NCBI RefSeq assembly: GCF_004341885.1
Contig: NZ_SLVX01000002.1
Coordinates: forward strand, 310,001 to 374,000
DNA: 64,000 bases
Direction: 5' to 3'
Source: Shinella granuli
GTDB lineage: Bacteria > Pseudomonadota > Alphaproteobacteria > Rhizobiales > Rhizobiaceae
Shown: positions 35,218 through 43,414 of the stretch, piece after piece
Layout of the letters: every line of letters starts with the position of its first letter
Numbering within the stretch: the first letter of the stretch is position 1
The notes under the pieces: generated by a model
The model's database searches: none
What the model was told of the DNA's origin: nothing
What the model saw: only the letters and a program-made list of their open reading frames with translations
Program-made: the position numbers and the translations under genes

Positions 35218-35296
35218 GGCGGGACCGGATCAGAAGCTGGAAATGAATGCAATATGCTGGGGCGGTTCGGGCGAATCGGACTTTGCCAAAACCGTT

Positions 35297-36061
35297 TCAG
35301 GTGGCGTTGGCCTCGTCGTTATAGCGTTCCCAGCCGCGCGGCATCAGGTGCTCCTGCGGCAAGAACTTTGTCTTGTAGTCCATTTTGCGCGATCCCTTGA
35401 CCCAGTAGCCGAGATAGACATGCGGCAGGCCGAGCATTTTCGCGCGGCGGATGTGGTCGAGGATCATGAAGGTGCCGAGGGAGCGATCCGTCACGTCGGG
35501 ATTGTAGAAGGAATAGACCATGGAGAGGCCATCGCCCATGCGGTCGGTCAGCGCCACCGCCAGCAGTTCGCCCTGCGGACGCTCCTTGAGGCCCGAGCCT
35601 TCCTCGCGCAGGCGGTATTCGATGATCTTGGTGTGCACATGGGTGTCCTCCACCATCATCGCATAGTCGAGCACCGACATGTCGGACATGCCGCCTTTCT
35701 GGTGGCGGGCGTCGAGATAGTGGCGGAAGAGGGAATATTGTTCGCTGGAGGGCTCGGCCGGGTATTCGTGCGAGATGAGATCGGCATTGGCGGCCAGCAC
35801 CTTGCGCATGGAACGGCGCGGTTCGAACTCGTTGACGAGGATGCGGACGGAAATGCAGGCGCGGCAGGTCTCGCAGGCGGGTCTATAGGCGATGTTCTGC
35901 GAGCGGCGGAAGCCGCCCTGCGTCAGGAGGTCGTTCAGCTCCGGCGCGCGCTCGCCCACCAGATGGGTAAACACCTTCCTCTCCATCTCCTGCGGTAGAT
36001 AGGGACAGGCCGCCGGCGCGGTGAGATAGAATTGCGGAGAGGATGCTGCCTGCGTATTCAT
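35297..36061 (-). CDS. bpt: aspartate/glutamate leucyltransferase (Bpt)
   Basis: Transfers leucine from Leu-tRNA to proteins beginning with Asp or Glu, marking them for ClpS/ClpAP (N-degron pathway). It has 254 residues. The N-terminal cysteine region ('[16 protein letters not shown]') and the C-terminal segment '[18 protein letters not shown]' are diagnostic of the ATE/Bpt family. The start at 36061 (MNTQ...) matches the family N-terminus; an upstream alternative adds 11 residues. It is followed by the DMT gene on the same strand. Confidence 0.95.
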   Translation of the reverse strand: MNTQAASSPQFYLTAPAACPYLPQEMERKVFTHLVGERAPELNDLLTQGGFRRSQNIAYRPACETCRACISVRILVNEFEPRRSMRKVLAANADLISHEYPAEPSSEQYSLFRHYLDARHQKGGMSDMSVLDYAMMVEDTHVHTKIIEYRLREEGSGLKERPQGELLAVALTDRMGDGLSMVYSFYNPDVTDRSLGTFMILDHIRRAKMLGLPHVYLGYWVKGSRKMDYKTKFLPQEHLMPRGWERYNDEANAT

Positions 36062-36207
36062 CGGCCGTGGGGCGACTCCGTCGCTGTGTGACACTTCTAT
36101 GCCAATACCATGGCCTAGTTCAAAAAAAGGTCAACTGGCGCATGACCCTTCAGGCCGGAATCGGCCGGCGCAACGGATCATGCAAGGCAGGGCGTCCCTC
36201 GTCTTTC

Positions 36208-36672
36208 TCAATAGCGATCGCGGCGCACCATCACCGTGCCGAGCAGCAGGTCGTGCAGCAGGCGGCCGCGATCGGTGAAGAGGCCGACGAGCACGATGAA
36301 TGGCGTCAGCAGCGCATTGCCGATCCAGAACAGCACGAGATGCACGATCGCCGTCAGGAAATCGACCGGCCTGCCATCCACGCGGGCAAGCGCGAGGCCC
36401 ATCACGTTCATGCCGGCGCTCGCCTGGCTCGGGCCGCCCATCGTCAGGCCGAAATAGAGCATGGCGACGATGGCGAAGAGCGCCGGATAGAGGAAGAAGC
36501 CGAGGCCGAGCGTCAGGATGCCGAGGAAGAACACCACGACGGCGGCCGGGATCCAGAGCAGGGCGACGATCGCATAGTCGATAAGAAACGCAAAGATCCG
36601 GCGTGACAGCACGCCGCGATAGGCCTGCCAATCCGTCGTCGGAACCCGCGTTTCGTTGAAATCAGCGCTCAT
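36208..36672 (-). CDS. RDD family membrane protein
   Basis: A 154-residue inner-membrane protein. The RDD domain opens with 'YRGVLSRRIFAFLIDYAIV' (the Arg and Asp of the name) and spans about four hydrophobic segments, ending 'LTPFIVLVGLFTDRGRLLHDLLLGTVMV' with the second conserved Asp. The role of the family is not well defined; some members relate to ion transport. GGAG upstream of 36672 supports that start over a distal ATG at 36705. It is a single gene between bpt and a repeat element. Confidence 0.88.
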   Translation of the reverse strand: MSADFNETRVPTTDWQAYRGVLSRRIFAFLIDYAIVALLWIPAAVVVFFLGILTLGLGFFLYPALFAIVAMLYFGLTMGGPSQASAGMNVMGLALARVDGRPVDFLTAIVHLVLFWIGNALLTPFIVLVGLFTDRGRLLHDLLLGTVMVRRDRY

Positions 36673-36745
36673 CTGCCTGTCTCCCGAATGGAACATGCCT
36701 GTCATATGGGGACGCTTTGGGGGAAAACAACGGTAAAGGGCATAT

Positions 36746-36885
36746 GCCCCTCATCCGGCCTGCCGGCCACCTTCGCCCCGCAAGCGGGGCGAAGGGGATA
36801 TGCCGTGCCGGTTTCCTCAACCAATGCCCGTTCGTGGGGCACGTCCCCTCTCCCCGCTTGCGGGGAGAGGGTTAGGGTGAGGGGC
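36746..36885. repeat. 140-bp rhizobial mosaic repeat, copy 2
   Basis: Reverse-complement copy of 25599-25738, also exactly 140 bases, with the same ends (GCCCCTCATCCGGCC ... GTTAGGGTGAGGGGC) and the same two internal hairpins. It lies between the RDD gene and the 3' end of hemB. Confidence 0.85.
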
Positions 36886-36907
36886 AGATACGGCTTTGCT
36901 GCCGGGT

Positions 36908-37924
36908 TCAGCCCTTGCGGTCAAGATGCCGCGCCACGTCCATGGCGAAATAGGTCAGGATGCCATCGCACCCGGCGCGCTTGAACGCCAGCAGGGTCTC
37001 CAGCATCACGCGCTCGCCGTCGATCCAGCCGTTCATCGCGGCGGCCTTGATCTGGCTGTATTCGCCGGAAACCTGGTAGGCGAAGACCGGCAGCCCGAAG
37101 GCTTCCTTCATGCGCCAACAGATATCGAGATAGGGCAGGCCCGGCTTGACCATTAGCATGTCGGCGCCTTCCTCCACGTCGAGCGCCGCATCGCGGATCG
37201 CCTCCGTGCCGTTGGCCGGATCGATGTAATAGGTCTTCTTGTCGCCCTTCAGCAGCCCGCCGGTGCCGATCGCGTCGCGATAGGGGCCGTAGAAGGCGGA
37301 GGCGAACTTCGTCGCATAGGACATGATGCCGACATTCTGGTGGCCTGCGGCGTCGAGCGCCTGGCGGATGACGCCGATGCGGCCGTCCATCATTTCGGAG
37401 GGCGCGATGATGTCGGAGCCGGCATCGGCCTGGACGACGGCGGCCCGCGCCACCAGCTCGACCGTCTCGTCATTGACGATGACGTCGCCGCGCAGCACGC
37501 CGTCATGGCCGTGGCTGGTGAAGGGATCGAGCGCGACATCGGTGATGACGCCGATGCCAGGCACGGCCTTCTTGATGGCGCGCGTCGCCTCGTTGATGAG
37601 ATTGTCGGCCGCAAGGCTGTGCGAGCCGGTCTCGTCGCGCAGGTGCATCTCGATATTCGGGAAGGTGGCGATGGCGGGAATGCCGAGGTCGGCGGCTTCC
37701 TTCGCCGCTTCCACCAATCTGTCGACGCTCATGCGGTTGACGCCGGGCATGGCGGCGACGGGATCGACGACGTTCTCGCCCGGCACCACGAAGACCGGCC
37801 AGATGAGATCGTCGACCGTCAGGCGGTTTTCCTGCACGAGCCGGCGCGTCCAGTCGGCCTTCCGGTTGCGCCGCATGCGGCGGTGGCCGGTGATCTCGTC
37901 GACGATGTTCCTGCTGCCGGTCAT
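36908..37924 (-). CDS. hemB: delta-aminolevulinic acid dehydratase (porphobilinogen synthase)
   Basis: Condenses two 5-aminolevulinate molecules to porphobilinogen in heme synthesis. It has 338 residues. 'GHRRMRRNRKADWTRRLVQE' is the typical alphaproteobacterial N-terminus. The two active-site lysines are in 'MSYATKFASAFYGPYRDA' and 'GADMLMVKPGLPYLD'. The metal-site region ('GHDGVLRGDVIVND') has Asp in place of zinc-binding cysteines, pointing to a Mg-dependent enzyme. The start at 37924 lacks a clear ribosome-binding site; an ATG at 37975 is the alternative. Confidence 0.96.
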   Translation of the reverse strand: MTGSRNIVDEITGHRRMRRNRKADWTRRLVQENRLTVDDLIWPVFVVPGENVVDPVAAMPGVNRMSVDRLVEAAKEAADLGIPAIATFPNIEMHLRDETGSHSLAADNLINEATRAIKKAVPGIGVITDVALDPFTSHGHDGVLRGDVIVNDETVELVARAAVVQADAGSDIIAPSEMMDGRIGVIRQALDAAGHQNVGIMSYATKFASAFYGPYRDAIGTGGLLKGDKKTYYIDPANGTEAIRDAALDVEEGADMLMVKPGLPYLDICWRMKEAFGLPVFAYQVSGEYSQIKAAAMNGWIDGERVMLETLLAFKRAGCDGILTYFAMDVARHLDRKG

Positions 37925-38025
37925 GATGCCATTTTCTTGCGTGGATCCGTTTTTCGCCTCCTTATCATGCTGCATGCGCCAATCAAATCGCCAGCGATAC
38001 GGGGGCATGCGGCATATGGCCGTGC

Positions 38026-38517
38026 ATGATCGCGGTTACGGGCTTTATGCCGGCCGGCCTTGCCCTTACTGTCCGCGCCATGGTTGCTGATTCTGCCAAG
38101 GGCCCGAGGCCCAGCCTGACCGAAACGCTGTTCGTGCTGTTCTTGCGGCTGGTGGCGGTAGGCTCGCTGTGGTTCGCGCTGCAGTACTGGGCGATGCTGA
38201 CGGGCTTCTCCTTCGGCGGGCAGGGGCGGTTCGACCTGCTGCCGCCGGCCTGGAAGGCGGCCTATACGGCGCTTGCCGTATTGTTCCCCGTCGCGGCCGT
38301 CGGCCTCTGGCTTCTCGTCTCCTGGGGGCCGGTGATCTGGCTCATCGCGGCCGCCACCGAGATCGCCATGCACGAGGTCTATCCTTCGACCTTCGGCGTC
38401 AACCGGCTGCTGGTCTTCGCCCACGGCGCCATTGCGCTTGTCTTCGTTCTTTTCCGCATCGCGCTCTTCGTCCAGCGCCGCCGGCAGGCCCGCACGGTAA
38501 GGACTGATTCACCCTGA
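38026..38517 (+). CDS. small integral membrane protein, DUF6163-like
   Basis: A 163-residue protein with about four hydrophobic segments ('LFVLFLRLVAVGSLWFALQYW', 'AAYTALAVLFPVAAVGLWLLV', 'PVIWLIAAATEIAMH', 'LLVFAHGAIALVFVLFRIALF') and a basic tail. Its size and position beside ldtR resemble the DUF6163 family of rhizobia, an assignment made from memory only. The start could be the ATG at 38026 or the one at 38080, whose product begins MVADSAK. Function unknown. It is divergent from hemB and co-directional with ldtR, 130 bases upstream of it. Confidence 0.75.
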   Translation: MIAVTGFMPAGLALTVRAMVADSAKGPRPSLTETLFVLFLRLVAVGSLWFALQYWAMLTGFSFGGQGRFDLLPPAWKAAYTALAVLFPVAAVGLWLLVSWGPVIWLIAAATEIAMHEVYPSTFGVNRLLVFAHGAIALVFVLFRIALFVQRRRQARTVRTDSP

Positions 38518-38647
38518 GACAGGGTCGCCTTCCGGTAAGGCGCTGTTAAGGCTGCGGTTTAAGTAGAATTTTAGATGCATTCGTTAGGTTCTCACTCAAG
38601 GCGGGAAAACAAACCACACCGCCAAACAAAACAGTGAGGCAGTAACC

Positions 38648-39160
38648 ATGAACACCAAGATGAAGCCGCAGCAGGCCCCCGTCGTCGATCCGCAGGAAGA
38701 CGCGATCCGCAACCTCTACCTGGAATCCCTCCACCTCGTCGAGCGCCTGCACCGTCGCCTGCTCGATGTGATCAAGGACGAGTTCGACCGCGCCGGTCGC
38801 TCGGATGTCAACGCCGTCCAGGCGCTGCTCCTCTTCAACATCGGCAATTCCGAACTGACCGCCGGCGAACTGCGCTCGCGTGGCTACTATCTCGGCTCGA
38901 ACGTCTCCTACAACGTCAAGAAGCTGGTCGACCTCGGCTTCATCAACCACCAGCGTTCGCGCATCGACCGCCGGTCCGTCCGCATCAGCCTGACGGAAAG
39001 CGGCCAGGAGATCGCCGAAACCGTCGCAAAGCTCTACGAGCGCCATATCGGCTCGATCCAGAAGGTCGGCGGCATCGGCGAAGGCGAGTTCAACCAGATG
39101 AACAAGCTGCTCCAGCGCCTCGATCGCTTCTGGAACGACTCGATCCTCTACCGCCTGTAA
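38648..39160 (+). CDS. ldtR: MarR family regulator LdtR
   Basis: A 170-residue winged-helix regulator. The DNA-binding core is 'NSELTAGELRSRGYYLGSNVSYNVKKLVDLGFI' followed by the wing 'HQRSRIDRRSVRISLTESG'. Its length, sequence style and position next to an L,D-transpeptidase match LdtR of Liberibacter and Sinorhizobium, which controls the transpeptidase gene ldtP and envelope stress responses. GAGGCAG precedes the ATG at 38648. A terminator follows, so ldtP is expressed from its own promoter. Confidence 0.9.
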   Translation: MNTKMKPQQAPVVDPQEDAIRNLYLESLHLVERLHRRLLDVIKDEFDRAGRSDVNAVQALLLFNIGNSELTAGELRSRGYYLGSNVSYNVKKLVDLGFINHQRSRIDRRSVRISLTESGQEIAETVAKLYERHIGSIQKVGGIGEGEFNQMNKLLQRLDRFWNDSILYRL

Positions 39161-39190
39161 GGCCGGCGCGCCTTTTCCGACCTCCTCCAT

Positions 39191-39226
39191 AAAAGCCGGC
39201 CGCGTCCCCTGCGCGTCCGGCTTTTC
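39191..39226 (+). terminator. rho-independent terminator after ldtR
   Basis: AAAAGCCGG (39191-39199) pairs with CCGGCTTTT (39217-39225), with a partly paired CGCG-rich loop. The T-run is part of the right arm. Confidence 0.75.
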
Positions 39227-39378
39227 CGTTTGCGTGCCGGCGCTTGTGGCCGGCCACGCCCCCCGAGACACGAATTGGCCATATTGCTGTGAGACCCGGA
39301 CGCTGGGCTAAGGTATGCGCGGGCGGCAGGGCCGGTTTGCGTTTGTTAACCCTGTTCGTGATAGCTGCATCGGGTATG

Positions 39379-39390
39379 GACCCATGGGTC
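39379..39390. promoter_or_regulatory. 12-bp perfect palindrome upstream of ldtP
   Basis: GACCCATGGGTC is fully self-complementary and lies 56 bases before the ldtP start codon. It could be a regulator site, for example for LdtR, but a single palindrome is weak evidence. Confidence 0.3.
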
Positions 39391-39445
39391 GCCATGCCGC
39401 GTGCACCGTGCCGCCGTCAGCGGCGCTCAGGAGATGGTAGGATAG

Positions 39446-40768
39446 ATGTCTCGCAAAACCGGATTTGATGTGTTCTCGCGCCGCGCATTCCTGCGCTCTG
39501 CCGCAACCTTCGGCGCCGCCGCCGTGGCCGGCCCGACGCTGGCCCAGACGGCGCTCGACGACATCCTCAATGCTCCGCGCCGCGGCAACTGGGACGACCA
39601 GTTCGACGCCGAGGCATCGCGCACCGCCACCGCCGTCGTCTCCAACAATCCGATCTTCGGCTCGGGCACGACCGGTTCCCTCCAGCAGGCGATCAGCGAC
39701 TACCAGAACATCGTTTCGAGCGGCGGCTGGCCGACGGTCAATACCCAGCAGAAGCTGGAAATGGGCGTCGCCGACCCGGCCGTGCAGCAGTTGCGCCAGC
39801 GCCTGATCATTTCCGGCGACCTGCCGCGCTCCGCCGGCACGAACGGCGCCTTCGATTCCTATGTGGACGGCGCGGTGAAGCGCTTCCAGGCCCGCCACGG
39901 CCTGCCGTCCGACGGTGCCGTCGGCGAATACACGCTGAAGGCGCTGAACGTTCCGGCCGTCACCCGCCTCGGCCAGCTCCAGACCAACCTCGTGCGCCTC
40001 CAGGCGATGTCCGGCGATCTCGGCCGCCGCTATGTCATGGTCAATATCCCGGCCGCCTATATCGAGGCCGTCGAGAACGGCCGCGTCGCCTCGCGCCACA
40101 CCGCCATCGTCGGCAAGATCGACCGCCAGTCGCCGGTGCTGAATTCCAAGATCTACGAGGTGATCCTCAACCCCTACTGGACCGCGCCGCGCTCGATCAT
40201 CCAGAAGGACATCATGCCGCTGATGCGCAAGGATCCGACCTATCTGGCGCGCAACTCGATCCGCCTCTTCGACGGCAATGGCGGCGAAGTCTCGCCGGAA
40301 ACCGTCGACTGGAACGCCGAAAAGGCGCCGAACCTGATGTTCCGTCAGGACCCGGGCAAGATCAACGCCATGTCCTCGACGAAGATCAACTTCCACAACG
40401 AGCACCAGGTCTACATGCACGATACGCCGCAGCAGGGCCTGTTCAACAAGCTGATGCGCTTCGAATCGTCGGGCTGCGTGCGCGTTCAGAACGTGCGCGA
40501 CCTTTCGGTCTGGCTGCTGAAGGATACGCCCGGCTGGTCGCGCTCGCAGATGGAAGCGACGATCAAGAGCGGCGTCAACACGCCGATCAAGCTGGCCGAG
40601 GAAGTGCCTGTCTTCTTCACCTACATCACCGCCTGGTCCGCCAAGGACCGCGTCGTGCAGTTCCGCGACGACATCTACCAGAAGGACGGCGCCACCGAAC
40701 TCGCCCTCCAGACCAACTACAACCAGGAAGGTGGCCAGGCCGTCGACAGCGACCTGCTGCCGCAATAA
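39446..40768 (+). CDS. ldtP: L,D-transpeptidase LdtP (YkuD family)
   Basis: Periplasmic cell-wall enzyme of 440 residues forming or exchanging 3-3 cross-links or attaching proteins to peptidoglycan. A twin-arginine-type signal (SRRAFLRSAATFG) indicates Tat export. A peptidoglycan-binding domain lies near residues 120-170 ('VKRFQARHGLPSDGAVGEYTLKALN'). The YkuD domain carries the catalytic site 'MRFESSGCVRVQNV', with Cys344 in SSGCVR, and a His in 'YMHDTPQQG'. Rhizobial peptidoglycan is rich in such cross-links. The upstream ldtR probably controls it. Confidence 0.93.
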   Translation: MSRKTGFDVFSRRAFLRSAATFGAAAVAGPTLAQTALDDILNAPRRGNWDDQFDAEASRTATAVVSNNPIFGSGTTGSLQQAISDYQNIVSSGGWPTVNTQQKLEMGVADPAVQQLRQRLIISGDLPRSAGTNGAFDSYVDGAVKRFQARHGLPSDGAVGEYTLKALNVPAVTRLGQLQTNLVRLQAMSGDLGRRYVMVNIPAAYIEAVENGRVASRHTAIVGKIDRQSPVLNSKIYEVILNPYWTAPRSIIQKDIMPLMRKDPTYLARNSIRLFDGNGGEVSPETVDWNAEKAPNLMFRQDPGKINAMSSTKINFHNEHQVYMHDTPQQGLFNKLMRFESSGCVRVQNVRDLSVWLLKDTPGWSRSQMEATIKSGVNTPIKLAEEVPVFFTYITAWSAKDRVVQFRDDIYQKDGATELALQTNYNQEGGQAVDSDLLPQ

Positions 40769-40793
40769 GCCTGAAGCATTTTTGGATCGGCAG

Positions 40794-40825
40794 GGCCGCG
40801 CCTTCCGCAGGGAGGCGCGGCCTTT
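40794..40825 (+). terminator. rho-independent terminator after ldtP
   Basis: GGCCGCGCC (40794-40802) pairs with GGCGCGGCC (40814-40822), followed by TTTG. Confidence 0.8.
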
Positions 40826-40879
40826 GCATTTCTCGGCTGGCCGCTTGTGAGTGTGTCTCCTGTGGAGTACATATTCGCG

Positions 40880-41176
40880 ATGTTCACGCTGATCGCGAGC
40901 AGCCGGTTCGAGAAATGGTTCGGCAATCTGAGGGATCGTCGCGCCAGCGCCCGGATTCGCCAGCGACTCGCCCGGTTGGAGCAGGGACATGTCGGAGACG
41001 CAAAATCCGTCGGCGACGGTGTCAGCGAGCTGCGCATCGATTACGGCCCAGGCTATCGCGTCTATTTCATGCGCAGCGGATCGATCATCATCGTGCTTCT
41101 GTGCGGCGGGCACAAGGGAAGTCAGGGCAGGGACATAGAGGACGCCAAGCGGATCGCGCGGGAATGGAAGGAATGA
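40880..41176 (+). CDS. RelE/ParE-superfamily toxin (HI1419 type)
   Basis: A 98-residue toxin of the 'addiction module killer' group related to HigB/RelE. Typical segments are 'SSRFEKWFGNLRDRRASARIRQRLARLE', 'VGDGVSELRIDYGPGYRVYF' and 'IVLLCGGHKGSQGRDIEDAKRIA'. It is expected to cut mRNA at the ribosome. The start is set at the ATG at 40880, which gives the family length; GTG codons at 40847 and 40862 are alternatives. The toxin precedes the antitoxin, as in HigBA-type modules, and overlaps it by four bases (ATGA). Confidence 0.88.
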   Translation: MFTLIASSRFEKWFGNLRDRRASARIRQRLARLEQGHVGDAKSVGDGVSELRIDYGPGYRVYFMRSGSIIIVLLCGGHKGSQGRDIEDAKRIAREWKE

Positions 41177-41487
41177 AGATGGAAGAGAAGATCACATTCA
41201 AGCCGTTCGACCTGGCGCAGAACCTCGATAGCGAGGAGGAGATCGTCGAATTCCTCGCGGCGGCCTTCGAGGAGGGCGACGCGGCGCACATTGCTCATTG
41301 TCTCGGTATCGTCGCCAGGGCGCGGAACATGGCGCAACTCGCCCGCGATGTCGGCATGAGCCGGCCGGCGCTCTACAAGGCGCTCAGCGGCGAGGGCAAT
41401 CCGGAATTCGCGACCGTCATGAAGATCATGCATGCCCTCGGCATCGGTCTTGCGCCGGTGTCGCGCAAAGGCGACGAGGCCGCCTGA
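41173..41487 (+). CDS. XRE-type antitoxin (HI1420 type)
   Basis: A 104-residue partner of the preceding toxin. The N-terminal 'ITFKPFDLAQNLDSEEEIVEFLAAAFEEGDAAHIAHCLG' and the helix-turn-helix 'MAQLARDVGMSRPALYKALSGEGNPEFATVMKI' place it in the HI1420 'addiction module antidote' family. It should bind the toxin and repress the operon. The ATG at 41173 overlaps the toxin stop; the next ATG at 41179 has a better-spaced GGAAGGA and is equally possible. glyA follows about 140 bases later. Confidence 0.88.
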   Translation: MKMEEKITFKPFDLAQNLDSEEEIVEFLAAAFEEGDAAHIAHCLGIVARARNMAQLARDVGMSRPALYKALSGEGNPEFATVMKIMHALGIGLAPVSRKGDEAA

Positions 41488-41626
41488 AAGCGCGGGCGCA
41501 CGAAAAGGGCCGGTGTCGTTTTTATCGTATAAGGCGCGGGGAAATGGCGCAAACCGTGGAGCGGATATTGCCCTTGCCATGCGAGGACGTTAAACACCGT
41601 GCCACCACCCTTAAGGAGCCCCGAGG

Positions 41627-42925
41627 ATGAGCAATTCTTCCGCTACCGACGTTTTCTTCACGCGTTCCCTTGCCGATACCGATCCGGAGATTTTCGGCTC
41701 GATCCAGAAGGAACTCGGTCGCCAGCGCCATGAGATCGAACTGATCGCTTCGGAAAACATCGTTTCGCGCGCCGTGCTCGAAGCCCAGGGCTCGATCATG
41801 ACGAACAAGTATGCTGAGGGCTATCCGGGCAAGCGCTATTACGGCGGTTGCCAGTTCGTCGATATCGCCGAGGAACTCGCCATCGAGCGCGCGAAAAAGC
41901 TGTTCGGCGTCAATTTCGCCAACGTCCAGCCGAATTCCGGCTCGCAGATGAACCAGGCCGTCTTCCTGGCGCTGCTCCAGCCGGGCGACACCTTCATGGG
42001 CCTCGACCTCAATTCGGGCGGCCACCTGACGCACGGTTCGCCGGTCAACATGTCCGGCAAGTGGTTCAACGTCGTCTCCTACGGCGTGCGGGAAGAAGAC
42101 CACCTGCTCGACATGGACGACGTCGCCGAGAAGGCGCGCAAGAACAAGCCGAAGCTCATCATCGCCGGCGGCACCGCCTATTCCCGCATCTGGGACTGGA
42201 AGCGTTTCCGCGAGATCGCCGATGAAGTCGGTGCCTACCTCATGGTCGACATGGCGCACATTGCCGGCCTCGTCGCCGGTGGCCAGCACCCGTCGCCGTT
42301 CCCGCATTGCCATGTCGCGACGACCACCACGCACAAGTCGCTGCGCGGCCCGCGCGGCGGCATCGTGCTGACGAACGACGAGGACATCGCCAAGAAGATC
42401 AACTCGGCCGTCTTCCCGGGCCTGCAGGGCGGCCCGCTGATGCACATCATCGCCGCCAAGGCCGTCGCCTTCGGCGAGGCGCTGCAGCCGGAGTTCAAGG
42501 ACTACGCCGCGCAGATCGTCAAGAACGCCAAGGCGCTCGCCGAGACGCTGAAGGCCGGCGGCCTCGACATCGTCTCGGGCGGCACCGACAACCACCTGAT
42601 GCTCGTCGACCTGCGCAAGAAGAACGCCACCGGCAAGCGCGCCGAAGCCGCGCTCGGCCGCGCCTACGTCACCTGCAACAAGAACGGCATCCCGTTCGAC
42701 CCCGAAAAGCCCTTCGTCACCTCGGGCGTGCGCCTCGGCACCCCGGCCGGCACGACCCGCGGCTTCAAGGAGGAAGAGTTCAAGGAAATCGGCAGCCTGA
42801 TCGTCGAGGTTCTCGACGGCCTGAAGGTCGCCAATTCCGACGAGGGCAATGCCGCCGTTGAAGCCGCCGTGCGGGAGAAGGTCGTCGCGCTGACGAACCG
42901 CTTCCCGATGTACCCCTACATGTAA
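41627..42925 (+). CDS. glyA: serine hydroxymethyltransferase
   Basis: PLP enzyme interconverting serine and glycine with transfer of a one-carbon unit to tetrahydrofolate. It has 432 residues. Recognised by '[20 protein letters not shown]', '[15 protein letters not shown]', and the PLP-lysine motif '[14 protein letters not shown]'. AAGGAG precedes the ATG. It is followed after nine bases by nrdR, so they form the unit glyA-nrdR-ribD-ribE. No riboswitch was recognised in the 139 bases upstream. Confidence 0.98.
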   Translation: MSNSSATDVFFTRSLADTDPEIFGSIQKELGRQRHEIELIASENIVSRAVLEAQGSIMTNKYAEGYPGKRYYGGCQFVDIAEELAIERAKKLFGVNFANVQPNSGSQMNQAVFLALLQPGDTFMGLDLNSGGHLTHGSPVNMSGKWFNVVSYGVREEDHLLDMDDVAEKARKNKPKLIIAGGTAYSRIWDWKRFREIADEVGAYLMVDMAHIAGLVAGGQHPSPFPHCHVATTTTHKSLRGPRGGIVLTNDEDIAKKINSAVFPGLQGGPLMHIIAAKAVAFGEALQPEFKDYAAQIVKNAKALAETLKAGGLDIVSGGTDNHLMLVDLRKKNATGKRAEAALGRAYVTCNKNGIPFDPEKPFVTSGVRLGTPAGTTRGFKEEEFKEIGSLIVEVLDGLKVANSDEGNAAVEAAVREKVVALTNRFPMYPYM

Positions 42926-42934
42926 GGAGCCGGC

Positions 42935-43414
42935 ATGCGCTGCCCCTATTGCGGTTCGGAAGATACGCAGGTGAAGGATTCCCGTCCGGCAGAGGACGGG
43001 GCCGCCATTCGCCGCCGGCGCATCTGCCCGGATTGCGGCGGTCGCTTCACGACCTTCGAGCGGGTGCAGCTTCGCGAGCTGATGGTCGTCAAGAAGACGG
43101 GCCGCAAGGCCCCCTTCGATCGCGACAAGCTCTTGAAATCCTTCGAGATCGCGCTTCGCAAGCGGCCCGTCGACCGGGACCGCATCGAACGCGCGGTCTC
43201 AGGGATCGTCCGCCGCCTCGAAAGCTCCGGCGAGACGGAAATCTCGTCCGAAGAGATCGGCCTCCAGGTGCTGGAAGCGCTGAAGGCGCTCGATGACGTC
43301 GGCTTCGTGCGCTACGCCTCGGTCTACCGCGACTTCTCCCATGTCGACGATTTCGAGAAGATCCTTTCCGAAGTCGCTGCCAAGATCGCCCGGGATCCGG
43401 GCGCCGAAAGCTAG
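42935..43414 (+). CDS. nrdR: transcriptional repressor NrdR
   Basis: A 159-residue regulator that senses ATP/dATP and represses ribonucleotide reductase genes. The N-terminal zinc ribbon has '[17 protein letters not shown]' and '[17 protein letters not shown]'. The ATP-cone follows from about residue 46 ('[21 protein letters not shown]'). Its stop codon TAG lies directly before the ribD start, with no spacer, so ribD translation is probably coupled. The position between glyA and ribD is conserved in many alphaproteobacteria. Confidence 0.97.
   Translation: MRCPYCGSEDTQVKDSRPAEDGAAIRRRRICPDCGGRFTTFERVQLRELMVVKKTGRKAPFDRDKLLKSFEIALRKRPVDRDRIERAVSGIVRRLESSGETEISSEEIGLQVLEALKALDDVGFVRYASVYRDFSHVDDFEKILSEVAAKIARDPGAES

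Noticed and set aside
38540-38570. CtrA-like site TTAA...TTAA before ldtR
   Set aside because: The two TTAA half-sites are separated by nine bases, not the seven required by CtrA.
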